A DNA stretch of 64,000 bases. Source: Nematopogon swammerdamellus (Eukaryota; Arthropoda; Insecta; Lepidoptera; Adelidae). Of the stretch, positions 61,901 to 64,000 are shown one piece after another (positions within the stretch are counted from its first letter, which is position 1; every line of letters starts with the position of its first letter). The notes under the pieces were generated by a model. The model made no database searches and was not told the DNA's origin. It was given only the letters and a program-made list of their open reading frames with translations. The position numbers and the translations under genes were made by a program. The stretch spans positions 21,597,791 through 21,661,790 of the forward strand of contig OX336344.1 of NCBI GenBank assembly GCA_946902875.1, in the 5' to 3' direction.

Positions 61901-62796
61901 AGTTCAGCGTAGTTATCCCTACACGGAAATGATTCTTTCAATTTATTTTTCCATTCGGTCCAGGAGAATAACAAACTGGGTAAGCCATGATACCAAACTT
62001 TTGCTAAACCCGACAATTTAGGTAAAGCATAATGTATTGTTTGCCTTTCACTCCATTCGTACAGTTGGGTACACTCCTCGACCTTATTGATCCACACGTC
62101 AATCGTCTGTTCCTTAGAAATGGGGTCGAATTCGGGAATTACATTGTTAAGTACAGGAAACTTATCGTGCTGAGTTGTCGGTTTCGAAGTCTGTATGGCT
62201 TCTAGGAATTTGGATAAAAAAGAGTTCATATGTCCGGGAATGTTAGGGTTCTCGGTCATGGTCTTTGTCGCGTCAGCGTCATACTTATCTCGATTCCTGT
62301 GTGACGATCTTGTCGACCTCGACCTTAGCTCCCGACTGCTACGACGATCATGCGAGCGTCGCTCGCCCCGGGTTCGACTCCGGCGGCGCGACTCCCGCTC
62401 CCGGCCGCTACGACAACCACGCGATCGTCGCTCGCCTGGGGTTCGGCTCCGGCGACGCGACTCTCGACTCTTGCCGCGAGAATGACGTCTCTGGACGCTG
62501 CGACTCCTGTGGCGGCGCGAGCTGCGGCTGCGACTGCGACGCCGTGGCCGGCGGCTGCGCACGCTGTGGCTCCTGTCACTACCGCTCCTGCTGCGAGTAC
62601 GGCGCCTCTCGATGCTGCGCTTCTTGTGACGACGTACGCGAGGACTGCTCGTGCTCCGAGTCCTGCGTCGTCGGCGCTCACTGCGGACGCTCCGCTCTCT
62701 CGCTCGCGAGCGGCTGCGCGCGTCGTTGGATGCCCCGTCAAGAGAGCGTCCTCGGTCCCCGCCGCTATCAGCATCGACTGGTCGGTCTGGTGTCAT
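58945..62796 (-). CDS. gypsy gag-pol polyprotein, 1283 codons, with SR-rich N-terminus
   Basis: Domains in order: residues 1-175 Arg/Ser-rich (runs such as RRSRSRSSRRHRSRS), unlike a usual Gag; 180-390 retrotransposon capsid (WINKVEECTQLYEWSERQTI, GLAKVWYHGLPSLLFSW); two CC-H-C knuckles, CFNCNEAGHPSFLC and CTICQMLGHLAATC; a protease segment CLLDLCSDVTLI, where D-T-G would be expected but D-L-C is found; RT (VPRxx-type blocks, MPFGLANAPSVFQRA, YMDD); RNase H (TDASKIGVAGILVQ); and the start of integrase with the H-H part of the zinc site (HDDVGHFGFDKTL). The frame then runs out of register at about 58993 and stops at 58945. Start: first ATG after the leader, about 120 bp from the LTR. Confidence 0.9.
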   Translation of the reverse strand: MTPDRPVDADSGGDRGRSLDGASNDARSRSRARERSVRSERRRRRTRSTSSPRVRRHKKRSIERRRTRSRSGSDRSHSVRSRRPRRRSRSRSSRRHRSRSVQRRHSRGKSRESRRRSRTPGERRSRGCRSGRERESRRRSRTRGERRSHDRRSSRELRSRSTRSSHRNRDKYDADATKTMTENPNIPGHMNSFLSKFLEAIQTSKPTTQHDKFPVLNNVIPEFDPISKEQTIDVWINKVEECTQLYEWSERQTIHYALPKLSGLAKVWYHGLPSLLFSWTEWKNKLKESFPCRDNYAELLTEMLNKKARYGESLELYYYSKINLLNRCGITGQKAVDCLVYGIEDRSIKLGAQAVEFGEPEQVLKYLKTVKVSQPRENIGNFNIRSKRTNTVTNNYTNNEKPTNTKLRCFNCNEAGHPSFLCKQPLRKCTICQMLGHLAATCPKLENKQNETKQNEKKIMTVSSGKSTKDKYILNIKVNEVRFKCLLDLCSDVTLIRRSEATLLGLKWSSNDLPKLRGLSTDLVNPIGRITILVEVQGIAETVETLVVEDWLLDQPVLLGHTFTEKPNLTIIKTDSEIIFEKTNRSAVSNKYILTATQQTTLKFGEIKSIPVWTTNEYTGRLYVDGSVRGPKNFEYYLLPGEYQIKCGTGQVLIQNISDNTVTILKDSLITRALRVNCVDVLRIENVERIIENDDDINWGDTLNLAQRQELKTLLDTYSDCFSKNLKDLGFTNITEMEIQLTDSEPVVYRPYRLPYVERSQVRDMVDEMLESGIVVESNSAYASPIVLVKKKTGEKRLCVDYRALNNKTKKEHYPLPRIEDQLDVLSGHTHYISLDLASGYYQIPIAEKSRDKTSFVTPDGQYEYTRMPFGLANAPSVFQRAIHKIIDRSKIKYAIIYMDDILIPAHSFEEGLQRLEEVLKLLRQGGLTLKLSKCKFFHESIDFLGFEISAKGIQPGTRKTDAVNKFPVPRNQHEVRQFIGLASFFRRFVKDFALIARPLTNLLKKNTEWRWSETEENSFRKLQECLVQRPVLALYDPFAETQLHTDASKIGVAGILVQKDSSSQSWRPVAYYSRQTTADEQKLHSYELETLAVVASLSRFRVYLLGKKFKILTDCNALRTTLTKRDLVPRIARWWVQFQEYDCDIEYRPGVRMTHVDALSRNPIPGLDDHKHVLDVLAIQSTISEVQVEDWIATVQDSDDELLRIKEILRDPRTENIIDVHKNYKLKNNRVYRIVGEHIRWVVPRAVRWQILKMNHDDVGHFGFDKTLDHSFLANAEIITFS

Positions 62797-62904
62797 TTAT
62801 TCGAGTTTGGTTTTACTTTTCCTTCAAACTAGTTAGTTTAAAGTCTTACTATTCCTGTGGATGGGCGTCGTTGTTCTAGTGGAACGTTATTTCGTCCACA
62901 CTAA

Positions 62905-62916
62905 CCCACTTCTGAC
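62905..62916 (-). promoter_or_regulatory. Primer-binding site (tRNA-Leu type)
   Basis: GTCAGAAGTGGG on the minus strand, 2 nt from the 5' LTR. It is complementary to CCCACTTCTGAC, the 3' acceptor end of a Leu tRNA as I remember it; the first bases (TGGT, pairing with ACCA) are not matched. Confidence 0.55.
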
Positions 62917-62918
62917 GT

Positions 62919-63089
62919 TGTAGGACTCATAGTCTGATTCCGAAAAAAGTATATTCTCATAACACTTCCTGCCCTCGCGTCTCCGAGTAAGATGGCGGCC
63001 GAGCCGGAGGCGCCACCTCTGCGCCTACGGCGGTACAAATCAGAACTTAAAACGAGCGCCACCTTGCGGTGAAAGTGGCGATGCTTACA
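62919..63089 (-). repeat. 5' LTR of the gypsy element
   Basis: 171 bp, no difference from the 3' LTR seen on direct comparison. Confidence 0.9.
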
Positions 63090-63275
63090 CACCGTACTGG
63101 ATGTAAGATGGCCGCATAGCAGCCTCGATTGTGTTCTCCTCTAGTCCAGTATAGCCAGCAATCCAGAGAAGTCCCCGTTATGGCACCTACCTTCTCGGAG
63201 GTGTTATTGACTGGTCGGAGCATGCGATTTGGCCCCTCCGACTCAGCCATCCATACCGGATTACATTAAAAATAA
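63090..63275 (+). mobile_element. SA SINE, part right of the gypsy element
   Basis: CACCGTACTGGATGTAAGAT ... ATACCGGATTACATTAAAAA, with the A-rich tail. Joined to 57209 it restores an SA copy after removal of one CACC. Confidence 0.85.
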
Positions 63276-63365
63276 ATAAAACCGTTTAAAAATTAAAAAC
63301 AAAAACCATGGAACCTCATCATTCTTACTTTGTACGATTTTGGTACGGAACCCTAAAAACTGACT

Positions 63366-63645
63366 TTTTTTATGTAATCCGGTATGGGTGGCTGAGTCAG
63401 AGGGGCCAAAGCACATGCTCTGACTAGTCAATATCACCTCCGGGAAAGTAGGTGCCATACCGGAGACTTCCCTGGATTGCTGGCTATACTGGACTAAAGG
63501 AGAACACAACCGAGGCTGCTATGCGGCCATCTTACATCCAGCACGGTGGTACCAACCCAGTCGGCTACAATTTGAGCCTACCACCTAGTAAGGGGCAAGG
63601 GAAGGGACCTACAGTTTTACACCGGTTCCGAACGGTGAAGCATTT
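63366..63645 (-). mobile_element. SA SINE, 5'-truncated
   Basis: TATGTAATCCGGTATGGGTG to ACACCGGTTCCGAACGGTGA. Among the best preserved copies. Inserted after RF-type words (TTGGTACGGAACCCTAAAAA). Confidence 0.85.
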
Positions 63646-64000
63646 AGCAGGAACAAGCAGAATTTAACACAATAACTAGGCAGTCACCAACTTGACGCTG
63701 CTTCAGCTGCACCCAGAATCACCTAGCAGCTCTGTAATAAAATTGTGTGCACACTTATTTAAAACAATTATCCAGAACTACCGCATCTTTTCACATTGCG
63801 CAGTGTCGTTCAAAGCAGTTGGCGCAAGTGGCCAATTATGCTGTATTATAAAGCGCAACGTCTGTCTGTCTGTACGTAAATTCGAAAATTGCTTCACCGA
63901 TCCACATGCACCCATCCCGGTTCTGTATAAAAACCCGGTGTAGTGCGAGTCGGCCCCGCGCACCGGGCGTTCCGTACCACCAAAAAATTGGCCGGTTTTC
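63646..64000. other. Unassigned, ending in an RF-type terminus
   Basis: The last 80 bp (GTGCGAGTCGGCCCCGCGCA, GTTCCGTACCA, TTGGCCGGTTTTC) are RF end words. GTCTGTCTGTCTGTACG precedes them. The copy is cut by the window edge. Confidence 0.45.

Larger units (their letters stand above)
57210..63089 (-). mobile_element. Ty3/gypsy LTR retrotransposon, 5.88 kb, complete ends
   Basis: 171-bp LTRs at both ends, identical by eye, beginning TGTAAGCATC and ending TCCTACA on the minus strand. CACC is duplicated at 57206-57209 and 63090-63093 within an SA SINE. One gag-pol frame (62796-58945) and an integrase C-terminal frame (to 58115); no env. Primer-binding site and polypurine tract are recognisable. 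Identical LTRs mean a very recent insertion, yet the integrase carries a deletion, so it moved with help or was broken since. Confidence 0.93.

Noticed and set aside
62270..62796. A separate SR splicing-factor gene
   Set aside because: It is in one open frame with capsid, zinc knuckles and RT, between two LTRs.
62265..62879. Three overlapping plus-strand frames of 96-204 codons
   Set aside because: Antisense shadows of the R/S-rich gag region, caused by its base composition.

Overview
The window is nuclear DNA from an insect, most likely a moth or butterfly. It is A/T-rich and packed with transposable elements. The only host genes I can support are two sigma-class glutathione S-transferase (GST) genes with four exons each. 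Several repeats are of kinds I know from Lepidoptera: Helitrons that begin TCCTACTAATATT and end in a GC hairpin plus CTAG, and chimeric tRNA/5S SINEs recalling the HaSE families of Helicoverpa armigera. Species and family assignments rest on memory; no search was run.

Layout. 1-2.6 kb: a LINE reverse-transcriptase (RT) fragment, unassigned DNA and a SINE. 2.67-9.37 kb: a minus-strand GST gene whose introns hold SINEs and a Helitron-derived inverted array. 9.4-15.9 kb: intergenic DNA with a decayed mariner and four foldback or MITE elements. 16.03-19.10 kb: a plus-strand GST gene, head to head with the first, with matching intron phases; both have a TATA box about 30 bp before the likely start of transcription. 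19.1-33 kb: nested SINEs, a PIF/Harbinger element that contains an open R2/NeSL-type LINE frame, RTE fragments and two hAT-like copies with 8-bp target duplications. 33-37.5 kb: a terminal-inverted-repeat (TIR) transposon carrying 15 copies of GTCCTCG, and a second Helitron with 67-bp repeats. 38-46 kb: SINE, Helitron and LINE debris. 46-49.4 kb: Penelope-like element (PLE) pieces with hammerhead-ribozyme-like motifs. 52.5-57.1 kb: one LINE inserted into the RT gene of another. 57.2-63.1 kb: a Ty3/gypsy element with identical LTRs, inserted into a SINE.

Repeat names used below. SA: SINE with a tRNA-type head and a tail ending ATTACATAAAA. SB: SINE with a tRNA/5S-like head and a tail ending GTCAGTTTCCATAAAA. 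SC: the SB body and tail behind a different head starting GTACCGTGTGGGG. RD: the retroposon that owns that GTACCGTG head. RF, RH, RI and RJ: other interspersed families. LINE-K and LINE-J: the intruder and host LINEs at 53-57 kb.

The two GST genes probably share detoxification or prostaglandin-synthase-like chemistry. Everything else is mobile DNA at different ages, and the many intact target-site duplications let the order of insertion be read directly.
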